Assembly (NCBI GenBank): GCA_029203105.1
Contig: CP119318.1
Span: forward strand, 2,804,501-2,868,500
DNA from: Candidatus Kaistia colombiensis
GTDB lineage: Bacteria; Pseudomonadota; Alphaproteobacteria; Rhizobiales; Kaistiaceae
DNA: 64,000 bases
Direction: 5' to 3'
This document shows, piece after piece, positions 19,926 through 29,436 of this stretch. Made by a program: the position numbers and the translations under genes. Under the pieces are notes generated by a model, which ran no database searches, had not been told where the DNA came from, and worked only from the letters and a program-made list of their open reading frames with translations. Position 1 is the stretch's first letter. Every line of letters begins with the position of its first letter.

Positions 19926-20291
19926 ATGGAAGACCTGTTGCGCGAATACCTTCCGATTGTCGTTTTTCTCGGGATCGCTCTCGTGATCGGTCTGGCGCTG
20001 CTGATCTCGCCGTTCCTGGTCGCGTACCGCAATCCGGATCCTGAAAAGCTCTCGGCCTATGAGTGCGGCTTCAACGCCTTCGACGATGCGCGCATGAAGT
20101 TCGACGTCCGGTTCTACCTCGTCGCCATTCTGTTCATCATCTTCGATCTGGAAGTCGCCTTCCTGTTCCCGTGGGCTGTCGTGTTTGGCGATCTCGGCTG
20201 GTTCGGCTTCTGGTCGATGATGAGTTTCCTGGCCGTGCTCACCATCGGCTTCATTTACGAGTGGAAGAAGGGAGCGCTCGAATGGGATTGA
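19926..20291 (+). CDS. nuoA: NADH-quinone oxidoreductase subunit A
   Basis: The 121-residue subunit has three membrane helices and the conserved loop PEKLSAYECGFNAFDDARMKFD between the first two. It is part of the membrane arm close to the quinone site of complex I. The start at 19926 fits family length; the longer upstream frame does not. nuoB begins inside its last ten bases, so the two are translationally coupled. Confidence 0.97.
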   Translation: MEDLLREYLPIVVFLGIALVIGLALLISPFLVAYRNPDPEKLSAYECGFNAFDDARMKFDVRFYLVAILFIIFDLEVAFLFPWAVVFGDLGWFGFWSMMSFLAVLTIGFIYEWKKGALEWD

Positions 20292-20860
20292 GCGGAACCT
20301 CTGGCACCCAGGTCGCGCAGCGGCCGAAGGGGCTTGTCGATGCGTCGGGCCGTCCGATCGGTCATGACGATCCCTTTTTCATGGACGTCAACAACGAACT
20401 GGCCGACAAGGGCTTCCTCGTCGCAGCCGCCGACGATCTGATCACCTGGGCCCGCACCGGCTCGCTGATGTGGATGCAATTCGGCCTCGCTTGCTGCGCC
20501 GTCGAGATGATGCAGGTTTCGATGCCGCGCTACGACGTCGAGCGCTTCGGCTTCGCGCCGCGCGCCTCGCCGCGCCAGTCGGACGTGATGATTGTCGCCG
20601 GCACGCTCACCAACAAGATGGCGCCGGCGCTCCGCAAGGTCTACGACCAGATGCCGGAGCCGCGTTACGTTATCTCGATGGGCAGCTGCGCCAACGGTGG
20701 CGGCTACTATCACTATTCCTACTCGGTCGTGCGTGGCTGTGATCGGGTCGTTCCGGTCGATATCTACGTTCCGGGCTGTCCGCCGACGGCCGAGGCATTG
20801 CTCTATGGCGTTCTGCTTCTGCAGAAGAAGATCCGCCGCACCGGCACCATTGAGCGCTGA
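20282..20860 (+). CDS. nuoB: NADH-quinone oxidoreductase subunit B (cluster N2 subunit)
   Basis: The 192-residue peripheral-arm subunit holds the terminal [4Fe-4S] cluster N2. Its ligands are the adjacent cysteines in GLACCAVEMM, the cysteine in SMGSCANGGGYY and the one in VPGCPPTAEALL. The ATG at 20282 overlaps nuoA, and a short basic N-terminus precedes the core DPFFMDVNNELADKGF. Confidence 0.98.
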   Translation: MGLSGTSGTQVAQRPKGLVDASGRPIGHDDPFFMDVNNELADKGFLVAAADDLITWARTGSLMWMQFGLACCAVEMMQVSMPRYDVERFGFAPRASPRQSDVMIVAGTLTNKMAPALRKVYDQMPEPRYVISMGSCANGGGYYHYSYSVVRGCDRVVPVDIYVPGCPPTAEALLYGVLLLQKKIRRTGTIER

Positions 20861-20869
20861 AGGTACAGC

Positions 20870-21499
20870 ATGGAAGAGACCCTCAAAGAGCTCGGTGACT
20901 ACATCGTCGCGCAGCGCCCGAGTGATGTCGTTGGCTTCGAGGTCGCCTATGGCGAGCTCAACGTCACCGTCCAGCGCGAGGCGATCCGCGGTCTGGTCGA
21001 GTGGCTGGCCAAGGACGTCAACACCGGCTTTCTCAGCCTCATCGACGTCTGCGGCGTGGATTACCCGCAGCGCGAGATGCGTTTCGACGTCGTCTATCAT
21101 CTGCTGAGCCCGACGCGGAACCTGCGTATCCGCCTGAAGGTCGAGACGGACGAGGTCACGCCGGTTCCGTCGATCACGCCGATCCTGCCGGGTGCGGACT
21201 GGTTTGAGCGCGAAGCCTACGATATGTATGGCATCCTGTTCATCGGTCATCCTGACCTTCGGCGGCTGCTTACCGACTATGGCTTCGAAGGGCATCCGCT
21301 CCGCAAGGACTTCCCGCTGACAGGCTATGTCGAGGTTCGCTACGACGATCAGCAGAAGCGCGTCGTCTACGAGCCCGTCAGGCTGACGCAGGAATTCCGC
21401 GACTTTGACTTCCTCTCGCCGTGGGAAGGCACCGAATACGTGCTGCCGGGCGACGAGAAGGCCAAGGAAGCACCCAAGCCCGAACAGAAGTCGAGCTGA
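20870..21499 (+). CDS. nuoC: NADH-quinone oxidoreductase subunit C
   Basis: The 209-residue 30-kDa subunit has the family signature ADWFEREAYDMYGILFIGHPDLRR and then TDYGFEGHPLRKDFPLTG. It scaffolds the hydrophilic arm and is separate from NuoD, unlike the fused NuoCD of enterics. It begins nine bases after nuoB. Confidence 0.98.
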   Translation: MEETLKELGDYIVAQRPSDVVGFEVAYGELNVTVQREAIRGLVEWLAKDVNTGFLSLIDVCGVDYPQREMRFDVVYHLLSPTRNLRIRLKVETDEVTPVPSITPILPGADWFEREAYDMYGILFIGHPDLRRLLTDYGFEGHPLRKDFPLTGYVEVRYDDQQKRVVYEPVRLTQEFRDFDFLSPWEGTEYVLPGDEKAKEAPKPEQKSS

Positions 21500-21507
21500 G
21501 GCACGAG

Positions 21508-22698
21508 ATGGCAGAAGCCCAGGTTCGTCCATTCAATATCAATTTCGGCCCCGAACACCCCTCGGCGCACGGCGTGCTCCGTCTGGTGCTCGAGCTCGAT
21601 GGTGAAATCGTCGATCGCGTCGATCCGCATATCGGCCTGCTGCATCGCGGCACCGAGAAGCTGATCGAGTCGAAGACCTATCTGCAGGCCGTGCCCTATT
21701 TCGATCGGCTCGACTATGTCGCGCCGATGAACCAGGAGCACGCCTTCGCGCTCGCGGTCGAGAAGCTTCTCGAAATCGAGGTGCCGAAGCGTGGCCAGCT
21801 GATCCGCGTCCTCTATTCCGAGATCGGTCGCATCCTGTCGCACATCCTGAATGTGACGACCTGGGCGATGGATTGCGGCGCGCTGACGCCGCCGCTCTGG
21901 GGCTTCGAGGAACGCGAGAAGCTCATGATTTTCTATGAGCGCGCTTCCGGCTCCCGCATGCATGCGGCCTATTTCCGCCCCGGTGGCGTCCATCAGGACC
22001 TGCCGGAACAGCTCGTTCGCGACATCGGCGATTTCTGCGATCCATTCCTGAAGCGGCTCGACGATCTCGACCGCCTGGTCACCGGCAACCGCATCTTCAA
22101 GCAGCGCAACGTCGACATCGGCGTGCTGACGCAGGAAGAGGCGTGGAAGTGGGGCTATTCGGGCGTGCTGATCCGTGGCGCCGGCGCCGCTTGGGATCTG
22201 CGCCGGGCGCAGCCCTATGAGTGCTACTCGGAACTGGAATTCGACATCGCTGTCGGCTCGCATGGCGACAACTATGACCGCTACCTCGTCCGCATGGCCG
22301 AGATGCGCGAGGCGATCCGGATCATGAAGCAGTGCGTCAAGCGTCTGCTCGGCACCGAGAAGGTCGGCCCGGTCTCCTGCACCGACAACAAGATCGTGCC
22401 GCCGAAGCGCGGCGAGATGAAGCGCTCGATGGAGGCGCTGATTCATCATTTCAAGCTCTACACCGAGGGCTATCACGTGCCCGCCGGCGAGGTTTATGCA
22501 GCCGTCGAGGCGCCGAAGGGCGAGTTCGGCGTCTATCTGGTGGCGGATGGCTCGAACAAGCCGTATCGCTGCAAGATCCGCGCTCCCGGTTTCGCGCATC
22601 TCCAGTCGATGGACTTCCTGTGCAAGGGCCACATGCTGGCCGACGTCTCGGCGGTCCTTGGTTCCATCGACATCGTGTTCGGAGAGGTTGACCGCTAA
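21508..22698 (+). CDS. nuoD: NADH-quinone oxidoreductase subunit D (49-kDa)
   Basis: The 396-residue protein forms most of the quinone-binding cavity with NuoB. It begins MAEAQVRPFNINFGPEHPSA and includes the conserved HGVLRLVLELDGE, DPHIGLLHRGTEKLIE and RSMEALIHHFKLYTEGY. The start at 21508 matches the family; the frame extends upstream only into nuoC. It lacks the N-terminal NuoC fusion. Confidence 0.98.
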   Translation: MAEAQVRPFNINFGPEHPSAHGVLRLVLELDGEIVDRVDPHIGLLHRGTEKLIESKTYLQAVPYFDRLDYVAPMNQEHAFALAVEKLLEIEVPKRGQLIRVLYSEIGRILSHILNVTTWAMDCGALTPPLWGFEEREKLMIFYERASGSRMHAAYFRPGGVHQDLPEQLVRDIGDFCDPFLKRLDDLDRLVTGNRIFKQRNVDIGVLTQEEAWKWGYSGVLIRGAGAAWDLRRAQPYECYSELEFDIAVGSHGDNYDRYLVRMAEMREAIRIMKQCVKRLLGTEKVGPVSCTDNKIVPPKRGEMKRSMEALIHHFKLYTEGYHVPAGEVYAAVEAPKGEFGVYLVADGSNKPYRCKIRAPGFAHLQSMDFLCKGHMLADVSAVLGSIDIVFGEVDR

Positions 22699-23462
22699 TG
22701 TCCGTACGTCGTCTCGCATCCGAGCAGCCGGAAAGCTTCACCATCTCGCCGGAGAATCTGGCCTGGGCTGAAAAGCAGCTGTTGAAGTTCCCGGAAGGGA
22801 AGCAGGCTTCGGCCGTGATACCGCTGCTGTGGCGCATTCAGGAGCAGGAAGGCTGGGTCTCCGAGCCGGCGATCCGCTGGGTCGGCGAGTTCCTGGATAT
22901 GGCCTATATCCGCGTGCTCGAGGTCGCGACCTTCTACACAATGTTCCTGCTGGCCCCGGTCGGCAAGAAGGCGCACATCCAGGTCTGCGGCACGACGCCG
23001 TGCATGCTGCGCGGTGCCAACAAGCTGATCGATCGCTGCCGCGAGCGCATCCATCCCGAGCCGTTCCATGTTTCGGCGGACGGCAACCTGTCGTGGGAAG
23101 AGGTCGAGTGCCTTGGCGCCTGCGTCAATGCCCCGATGCTTCAGATCGTCCCGGACACCTATGAAGATCTGACGGTCGAGACGCTCGACAAGCTGATTGA
23201 CGACATCGAGGCCGGCCGGCCGATCAAGCCGGGCCCGCAGATCGAGCGTCATCATTCGGCGCCCGTCGGCGGCTTTCGTGCCCTGACCAGCCCCGAGCTC
23301 TATGACGGCTCGATGGTCGGGCAGGGCGCCGGCTTGGCTGCCGCGCGCGAGGCGATCGTCGCGCGTGAAGCCGCGGCTGCCGAGGCCGCCCGTGCCGCAT
23401 CCGCTGATTCCAACCAGGCCAAGCAGACCGTACCGGCTGCGGACGCCGCCAAGAAAGAATAG
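22698..23462 (+). CDS. nuoE: NADH-quinone oxidoreductase subunit E (24-kDa)
   Basis: This 254-residue subunit carries the [2Fe-2S] cluster N1a, with ligands in VCGTTPCMLRGA and ECLGACVNAPML. It begins in a TAATG overlap with the nuoD stop. Compared with enteric NuoE it has a long C-terminal extension (about residues 170-254) ending in an alanine/lysine-rich tail, as is common in alphaproteobacteria. With NuoF and NuoG it forms the NADH-oxidising module. Confidence 0.97.
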   Translation: MSVRRLASEQPESFTISPENLAWAEKQLLKFPEGKQASAVIPLLWRIQEQEGWVSEPAIRWVGEFLDMAYIRVLEVATFYTMFLLAPVGKKAHIQVCGTTPCMLRGANKLIDRCRERIHPEPFHVSADGNLSWEEVECLGACVNAPMLQIVPDTYEDLTVETLDKLIDDIEAGRPIKPGPQIERHHSAPVGGFRALTSPELYDGSMVGQGAGLAAAREAIVAREAAAAEAARAASADSNQAKQTVPAADAAKKE

Positions 23463-23473
23463 AGGAGCGGACG

Positions 23474-24781
23474 ATGCTTTCGGACAAAGACCGCATCTTC
23501 ACGAATATCTACGGTCATCACGACTGGGGTCTGCAGGGCGCGCTGAAGCGCGGTTCCTGGGATGGCACAAAGACCATCCTCGAGGCCGGCCGCGATTGGA
23601 TCGTCGACCAGATGAAGGCCTCGGGCCTGCGCGGCCGTGGTGGCGCCGGCTTCCCGACCGGCCTGAAGTGGTCGTTCATGCCCAAGCAGAACGATGGCCG
23701 GCCGCACTACCTCGTCATCAACGCCGACGAATCCGAGCCGGGTACCTGCAAGGATCGCGAGATCCTGCGCCATGATCCGCACCACCTCGTCGAAGGCGCT
23801 CTGATCGCCGGCTTCGCGATGGGCGCTCATGCTGCCTACATCTATGTGCGCGGCGAGTTCATCCGCGAGCGCGAGCATCTGCAGGCCGCCATCGACCAGG
23901 CCTATGACGCGCGTCTGATCGGCAAGAACAATGTTCATGGCTGGGACATGGACATCTTCGTCGCCCACGGCGCCGGCGCCTATATCTGCGGCGAAGAGAC
24001 GGCTCTCCTCGAGAGCCTCGAAGGCAAGAAGGGCCAGCCGCGCCTGAAGCCGCCTTTCCCCGCGAATGTCGGCCTCTATGGCTGCCCGACGACGGTCAAC
24101 AATGTCGAGAGCATCGCGGTCGCCCCGACCATCCTGCGTCGCGGCCCGGCCTGGTTCTCGTCGATCGGCCGCCCGAACAATGTCGGCACCAAGCTGTTCG
24201 GCATCTCGGGTCACGTGAACACTCCCTGCATCGTCGAAGAGGCGATGGGCATTCCGTTCAAGGAATTGATCGAGAAGCATGGCGGTGGCATTCGCGGCGG
24301 CTGGGACAATCTGAAGGCGATCATCCCCGGCGGCGCTTCCTGCCCGATCATCCCGGCCGACCAGTGCGAAGACCTGATCATGGACTTCGACGGCACGCGC
24401 GCCGTGAAGTCGAGCTTCGGCACGGCCGGCGTGCTCGTTATGGACAAGTCGACCGACGTCATCCGCGCGATCGCCCGCATCGCCTATTTCTTCAAGCATG
24501 AGAGCTGCGGCCAGTGCACGCCGTGCCGCGAAGGCACCGGCTGGATGTGGCGCGTGATCGACCGCATGGCGCGCGGCGAAGCCGAGAAGCGCGAAATCGA
24601 CATGCTTCTGCAGGTCACGACCCAGGTCGAAGGCCACACGATCTGTGCGCTCGGCGACGCCGCGGCCTGGCCCATCCAGGGCCTGATCCGGCATTTCCGG
24701 CACGAGATCGAAGAGCGCATCGACCTCTATTCCCGCAACCCCCGGCCGCTCGAGCGGCAGATGATGGAAGCGGCGGAGTAA
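23474..24781 (+). CDS. nuoF: NADH-quinone oxidoreductase subunit F (51-kDa, NADH-binding)
   Basis: The 435-residue protein binds NADH, FMN and cluster N3. The glycine-rich nucleotide loop is GLRGRGGAGFPTGLKWSF, the FMN region includes NADESEPGTCKDREI, and the N3 cysteines lie in HESCGQCTPCREGTGW plus a later cysteine in HTICALGD. It passes electrons from NADH into the iron-sulfur chain. Confidence 0.98.
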   Translation: MLSDKDRIFTNIYGHHDWGLQGALKRGSWDGTKTILEAGRDWIVDQMKASGLRGRGGAGFPTGLKWSFMPKQNDGRPHYLVINADESEPGTCKDREILRHDPHHLVEGALIAGFAMGAHAAYIYVRGEFIREREHLQAAIDQAYDARLIGKNNVHGWDMDIFVAHGAGAYICGEETALLESLEGKKGQPRLKPPFPANVGLYGCPTTVNNVESIAVAPTILRRGPAWFSSIGRPNNVGTKLFGISGHVNTPCIVEEAMGIPFKELIEKHGGGIRGGWDNLKAIIPGGASCPIIPADQCEDLIMDFDGTRAVKSSFGTAGVLVMDKSTDVIRAIARIAYFFKHESCGQCTPCREGTGWMWRVIDRMARGEAEKREIDMLLQVTTQVEGHTICALGDAAAWPIQGLIRHFRHEIEERIDLYSRNPRPLERQMMEAAE

Positions 24782-24784
24782 ACC

Positions 24785-26878
24785 ATGGCCAAGATCATCG
24801 TTGACGGCATCGAAGTCGACGTTCCGCCGGACTACACGCTGCTGCAGGCGGCGGAAGCCGCGGGCGCCGAGGTGCCGCGCTTCTGTTTCCACGAGCGTCT
24901 GTCGATCGCCGGCAATTGCCGTATGTGCCTCGTCGAGGTGAAGGGCGGACCGCCGAAGCCGACCGCTTCCTGCGCCATGAACGTGCGCGACCTGCGTCCG
25001 GGCCCGAACGGCGAGCCGCCGGTCATGCTCACCAAGTCGCCGATGGTGAAGAAGGCACGCGAAGGCGTGATGGAGTTCCTGCTGATCAACCATCCGCTCG
25101 ATTGCCCGATCTGCGATCAGGGCGGCGAGTGTGATCTGCAGGACCAGGCCATGGCCTATGGCGTGGACAAGAACCGCTTCTCCGAGAACAAGCGCGCCGT
25201 CGAGGACAAGTATATCGGCCCGCTCGTGAAGACGGTGATGAACCGCTGCATCCATTGCACGCGCTGTGTCCGCTTCACGACGGAAGTCGCCGGCATTTCC
25301 GAGCTCGGCCTGATCGGTCGCGGCGAGGACGCAGAGATCACCACCTATCTCGAGAAGGCGCTGTCGTCGGAGTTGCAGGGCAACGTCATCGACCTCTGCC
25401 CGGTCGGCGCGCTCACCTCGCGTCCCTTCGCCTTCACGGCGCGGCCGTGGGAACTGACTAAGACCGAGTCGATCGACGTCATGGATGCCGTCGGTTCGAA
25501 CATCCGCGTCGACACGCGCGGCCGCGAAGTGATGCGCGTGCTGCCCCGCCTCAACGAGGCGGTCAACGAGGAATGGATCTCGGACAAGACCCGCTTCATC
25601 TGGGACGGCCTGCGCACGCAGCGCCTCGACCGGCCGTATCTGCGCGTCGACGGTCGCCTGAAGCCGGCTACCTGGGCCGAGGCATTCGCCGCCATCGCCG
25701 ACCGTGTCAACGCGACCTCGGGTCCGAAGATCGGCGCCATCGCCGGTGACTTGGCCGCGGTCGAGGAGCTCTATGCTCTGAAGGCGCTGATCGGTTCGCT
25801 CGGTTCGGCCAATCTCGATGCCCGTCAGGATGGCGCCAAGCTCGATCCGGCCCTTGGCCGCGCGAGCTACGTGTTCAACCCGACCATCGCCGGCATCGAG
25901 CAGGCGGACGCGATCCTCATCGTCGGCGCCAATCCGCGCAAGGAAGCGTCGGTGCTGAACGCCCGCATCCGCAAGCGCTGGCGCGCCGGCAATGTGCGCA
26001 TCGGCGTCATCGGCGAGCATGTCGACCTGACCTATCCGCATGACTATCTCGGCGCCGGTCCGGAGACCCTCGCCGAAATCGTTGCCGGCAAGGGCTCGTT
26101 CGGCGAGATCCTCGCCAACGCCAAGCGGCCGATCGTCATCGTCGGGCAGGGCGCTCTTGCCCGCGACGACGGCAAGGCCGTGCTGGCGGCTGCCGCTGCC
26201 ATCGCTTCGGCCCCCGGCCGCGACGAAGGCTGGAACGGTCTCGCTGTCCTGCACAGCGCCGCATCGCGCGTCGGCGCGCTCGACGTCGGCTTCGTGCCGG
26301 CGGATGGCGGGCTGGACGTCGCCGGCATGGTCGCCGCGGCGGGGCAGGGCGCGCTTGACGTGCTCATCCTGCTCGGCGCCGACGAGATCGACACCACCGC
26401 GCTCGGCTCGACCTTTGTGGTCTATGTCGGCACGCATGGCGACGCGGGCGCTCACCGCGCCGACGTCATCCTGCCGGCCGCTGCCTACACCGAGAAGTCG
26501 GGCACCTTCGTCAACACCGAAGGCCGCGTGCAGATCGCCAACCGGGCCGGTTTCCCGCCTGGCGACGCGCGCGAGGACTGGGCGATCCTTCGCGCCCTCT
26601 CCGACGTGCTCGGCCACCGGCTGCCGTTCGACTCGCTCGGCGAGCTGCGCAAGGCGCTCTACGGGGCGCATCCGCATCTCGCGGCGATCGACACGGTCCG
26701 CGCCGGCGACCTCGCCGACGTGGCGGCTCTGGCTTCGGCCGGCGGCTCGCTCGGCTGGGCGGCTTTCGCCAATCCGATCCAAGATTTCTACCTGACCAAC
26801 CCGATCGCACGCGCTTCGGCCATCATGGCGGAATGCTCGGCGCTCGCGGCCGGCCAGCTTGCCGCTGCTGCGGAGTGA
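24785..26878 (+). CDS. nuoG: NADH-quinone oxidoreductase subunit G
   Basis: The 697-residue iron-sulfur subunit has an N-terminal ferredoxin domain with N1b ligands (VPRFCFHERLSIAGNCRMCLVE, SCAMNV), a His/Cys N4 motif (HPLDCPICDQGGECDLQD) and N5 ligands (NRCIHCTRCVRFTTEVAG). It then has a molybdopterin-oxidoreductase-like domain (about residues 215-690) that lacks the cofactor, as usual for complex I. A 1160-codon open frame on the opposite strand is only a codon-bias shadow. Confidence 0.98.
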   Translation: MAKIIVDGIEVDVPPDYTLLQAAEAAGAEVPRFCFHERLSIAGNCRMCLVEVKGGPPKPTASCAMNVRDLRPGPNGEPPVMLTKSPMVKKAREGVMEFLLINHPLDCPICDQGGECDLQDQAMAYGVDKNRFSENKRAVEDKYIGPLVKTVMNRCIHCTRCVRFTTEVAGISELGLIGRGEDAEITTYLEKALSSELQGNVIDLCPVGALTSRPFAFTARPWELTKTESIDVMDAVGSNIRVDTRGREVMRVLPRLNEAVNEEWISDKTRFIWDGLRTQRLDRPYLRVDGRLKPATWAEAFAAIADRVNATSGPKIGAIAGDLAAVEELYALKALIGSLGSANLDARQDGAKLDPALGRASYVFNPTIAGIEQADAILIVGANPRKEASVLNARIRKRWRAGNVRIGVIGEHVDLTYPHDYLGAGPETLAEIVAGKGSFGEILANAKRPIVIVGQGALARDDGKAVLAAAAAIASAPGRDEGWNGLAVLHSAASRVGALDVGFVPADGGLDVAGMVAAAGQGALDVLILLGADEIDTTALGSTFVVYVGTHGDAGAHRADVILPAAAYTEKSGTFVNTEGRVQIANRAGFPPGDAREDWAILRALSDVLGHRLPFDSLGELRKALYGAHPHLAAIDTVRAGDLADVAALASAGGSLGWAAFANPIQDFYLTNPIARASAIMAECSALAAGQLAAAAE

Positions 26879-26885
26879 GGCGGGA

Positions 26886-27932
26886 ATGAACGGCTTCGTC
26901 GAAAACTACCTCATCCCGGGCGCGATCATTGTCGGGCAGAGCCTGCTCGTGCTCGTGCTGCTGCTGGTGTTCATCGCCTACGTGCTATTGGCGGACCGCA
27001 AGATCTGGGCGGCCGTCCAGATGCGCCGTGGTCCCAACGTCGTCGGCGCCTTCGGCTTGTTCCAGTCCTTCGCGGATCTGCTGAAGTTCGTCTTGAAGGA
27101 ACCCATCATTCCGTCGGGCGCCAACAAGGGCATCTTCCTTCTGGCGCCGCTCGTCACGGTGACGCTGGCGCTCGCCGGCTGGGCGGTGATCCCGTTCAAT
27201 GCGGGCTGGGTGATCGCCAACATCAATGTCGGCATTCTCTACCTGCTCGCAATCTCGTCGCTCGGCGTCTATGGCGTGATCATGGGCGGCTGGGCCTCGA
27301 ACTCGAAGTACCCGTTCCTGTCGTCGCTGCGCGCCGCCGCGCAAATGGTCTCGTACGAGGTGTCGATCGGCTTCGTGCTGATCACGGTGCTGCTCTGCGT
27401 CGGCTCGCTCAACATCTCGGATGTGGTGCTGTCGCAGCAGTCGGGCCTCGGCACGAAGCTCGGCCTGCCGGGCAGCTTCCTCGACTGGTACTGGCTGCCG
27501 CTGCTGCCGATGTTCGTCATCTTCTTCGTCTCGGCGCTCGCGGAAACCAACCGTCCGCCCTTCGACCTGGTCGAGGCGGAGTCGGAACTGGTCGCCGGCT
27601 TCATGTCGGAATATGGCTCGACGCCGTACATGATGTTCATGCTCGGCGAGTATGCCTCGATCTGCCTGATGTGCGCGCTGACCACGATCCTGTTCCTCGG
27701 AGGCTGGTTGCCGCCGGTCAACGTGGCGCCCTTCACCTGGGTGCCGGGCATCGTCTGGTTCGTGCTCAAGGGCACCTTGGTCTTCTTCATGTTCGCCATG
27801 GCGAAGGCCATCGTCCCGCGCTACCGCTATGACCAGCTGATGCGGCTGGGCTGGAAGGTCTTCCTGCCGATCTCGCTTGGCATGGTCGTGCTCGTGGCCG
27901 TTGTTCTGCAGACCATGGGATGGGCACCGTGA
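26886..27932 (+). CDS. nuoH: NADH-quinone oxidoreductase subunit H
   Basis: The 348-residue membrane subunit has about eight helices and forms the entrance of the quinone channel. Signatures include AVQMRRGPNVVGAFGLFQSFAD near residues 47-68 and ALAETNRPPFDLVEAESELVAGF with the charged residues that couple quinone reduction to proton movement. It starts at 26886, seven bases after the nuoG stop. Confidence 0.98.
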   Translation: MNGFVENYLIPGAIIVGQSLLVLVLLLVFIAYVLLADRKIWAAVQMRRGPNVVGAFGLFQSFADLLKFVLKEPIIPSGANKGIFLLAPLVTVTLALAGWAVIPFNAGWVIANINVGILYLLAISSLGVYGVIMGGWASNSKYPFLSSLRAAAQMVSYEVSIGFVLITVLLCVGSLNISDVVLSQQSGLGTKLGLPGSFLDWYWLPLLPMFVIFFVSALAETNRPPFDLVEAESELVAGFMSEYGSTPYMMFMLGEYASICLMCALTTILFLGGWLPPVNVAPFTWVPGIVWFVLKGTLVFFMFAMAKAIVPRYRYDQLMRLGWKVFLPISLGMVVLVAVVLQTMGWAP

Positions 27933-28420
27933 TGCGCCTCGACCAGACCGCCAAGTCGGTATTCCTGTCGGAGTTCGTCTCCGCCTTCTTCCTCGCCATG
28001 CGCTATTTCTTCGCTCCGAAGAAGACGCTGAACTACCCGTTCGAGAAGGGGGCGCTGAGCCCGCGATTCCGTGGCGAGCATGCGCTACGCCGCTACCCGA
28101 ACGGGGAAGAGCGCTGCATCGCGTGCAAGCTGTGCGAGGCGATCTGCCCGGCGCAGGCGATCACGATTGAGGCCGGCCCGCGCCGCAATGACGGCACCCG
28201 CCGCACGACGCGCTACGACATCGATATGGTGAAGTGCATCTATTGCGGCTTCTGCCAGGAGGCATGTCCGGTCGACGCTATCGTCGAGGGACCGAATTTC
28301 GAGTTCGCGACGGAAACGCGCGAGGAGCTCTACTACGACAAGGAAAAGCTTCTCGCGAATGGCGACCGGTGGGAGCGCGAGATCGCGCAGAATATCAGCA
28401 TGGACGCACCCTACCGCTAG
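27932..28420 (+). CDS. nuoI: NADH-quinone oxidoreductase subunit I
   Basis: The 162-residue subunit carries clusters N6a and N6b in two CxxCxxCxxxCP ferredoxin motifs: CIACKLCEAICPAQA and CIYCGFCQEACPVDA. It joins the peripheral and membrane arms. The ATG at 27932 overlaps the nuoH TGA by one base (TGATG) and gives the usual alphaproteobacterial length. Confidence 0.98.
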   Translation: MRLDQTAKSVFLSEFVSAFFLAMRYFFAPKKTLNYPFEKGALSPRFRGEHALRRYPNGEERCIACKLCEAICPAQAITIEAGPRRNDGTRRTTRYDIDMVKCIYCGFCQEACPVDAIVEGPNFEFATETREELYYDKEKLLANGDRWEREIAQNISMDAPYR

Positions 28421-28489
28421 GCGGGGTGTGGTTCCGACGCAATTTTGGAGGGATGCCGCGGCTTGCCGCGCTGTCCGAGGGCACGGATC

Positions 28490-29098
28490 ATGATCCTGCA
28501 TACCATTTTCTTCTACCTGTTCTCGGGCATCACCATTGCGTCCGCGCTGATGGTGATTTCGTCCCGAAATCCCGTGCACTCCGTGCTCTTCCTGATCCTC
28601 GCCTTCTTCAACGCGGCCGGGCTCTTCGTGATGCTCGGCGCCGAGTTCCTGGCGATGCTGCTGGTCGTTGTCTATGTCGGCGCGGTGGCGGTGCTCTTCC
28701 TGTTCGTCGTCATGATGCTCGACGTCGATTTCACGGAGCTGCGCCAGGGCTTCCTGCAGTATCTGCCGGTCGGCGCGCTGATCGGCGTCGTGCTGTTGGC
28801 GGAACTGCTGATCGTGCTGAGCGGCTGGGCCTTCGCGCCCAACGTCGCGGGCAACGCCGTGCAGCCCATCCCTGACATGAACCAGGTCACCAACACGGCG
28901 GCGATCGGGCGCCTGCTCTACACCCACTACATCTTCTTCTTCCAGATCGCCGGCTTCGTGCTGCTGGTGGCCATGATCGGCGCCATCGTGCTGACGCTGC
29001 GCCACAAGCCGCGGGTCAAGCGGCAGAACATCGCCGACCAGGTCGCGCGGTCGCAGAAGGTCGATATGCGTCCCGTTGAACCCGGCAAGGGCATCTGA
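28490..29098 (+). CDS. nuoJ: NADH-quinone oxidoreductase subunit J
   Basis: The 202-residue subunit has five membrane helices. The conserved stretch EFLAMLLVVVYVGAVAVLFLFVVMML includes the pi-bulge helix region with Gly and Tyr residues important for coupling. The start at 28490 follows GAGGG. The 69 bases before it form the only sizeable gap in this half of the operon. Confidence 0.97.
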   Translation: MILHTIFFYLFSGITIASALMVISSRNPVHSVLFLILAFFNAAGLFVMLGAEFLAMLLVVVYVGAVAVLFLFVVMMLDVDFTELRQGFLQYLPVGALIGVVLLAELLIVLSGWAFAPNVAGNAVQPIPDMNQVTNTAAIGRLLYTHYIFFFQIAGFVLLVAMIGAIVLTLRHKPRVKRQNIADQVARSQKVDMRPVEPGKGI

Positions 29099-29119
29099 GC
29101 GAGAGACGAGGAAAACACC

Positions 29120-29428
29120 ATGGCAATCGGTCTCTCCCACTATCTGTCGGTCGCGGCGATCCTGTTTACGATCGGCGTATTCGGCATCTTCCTCAATCGG
29201 AAGAACGTGATCGTCATCCTGATGTCGGTCGAATTGATCCTGCTTTCCGTGAACCTGAACTTTGTCGCGTTCTCGTCCTTCCTGGGCGATCTCGTCGGGC
29301 AGATCTTCGCGCTCCTGGTACTGACCGTCGCGGCCGCTGAATCGGCCATCGGCCTTGCCATCCTCGTCGTCTACTTCCGCAACCGCGGCTCGATCGCGGT
29401 GGAAGACATCAACATGATGAAGGGCTGA
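29120..29428 (+). CDS. nuoK: NADH-quinone oxidoreductase subunit K
   Basis: The 102-residue, three-helix subunit starts MAIGLSHYLSVAAILFTIGVF. It keeps the buried glutamates in LMSVELILLSVNLNF and LTVAAAESAIGLAILV that take part in proton transfer along the membrane arm. Confidence 0.98.
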   Translation: MAIGLSHYLSVAAILFTIGVFGIFLNRKNVIVILMSVELILLSVNLNFVAFSSFLGDLVGQIFALLVLTVAAAESAIGLAILVVYFRNRGSIAVEDINMMKG

Positions 29429-29436
29429 GGCCTGCC

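Noticed and set aside
23300..26782. A 1160-codon open frame antisense to nuoE, nuoF and nuoG
   Set aside because: The sense strand is well-conserved complex I. In GC-rich genes with strong third-position bias the antisense frame lacks stops by chance, and the translation is an arginine/aspartate/valine-rich shadow without family features.
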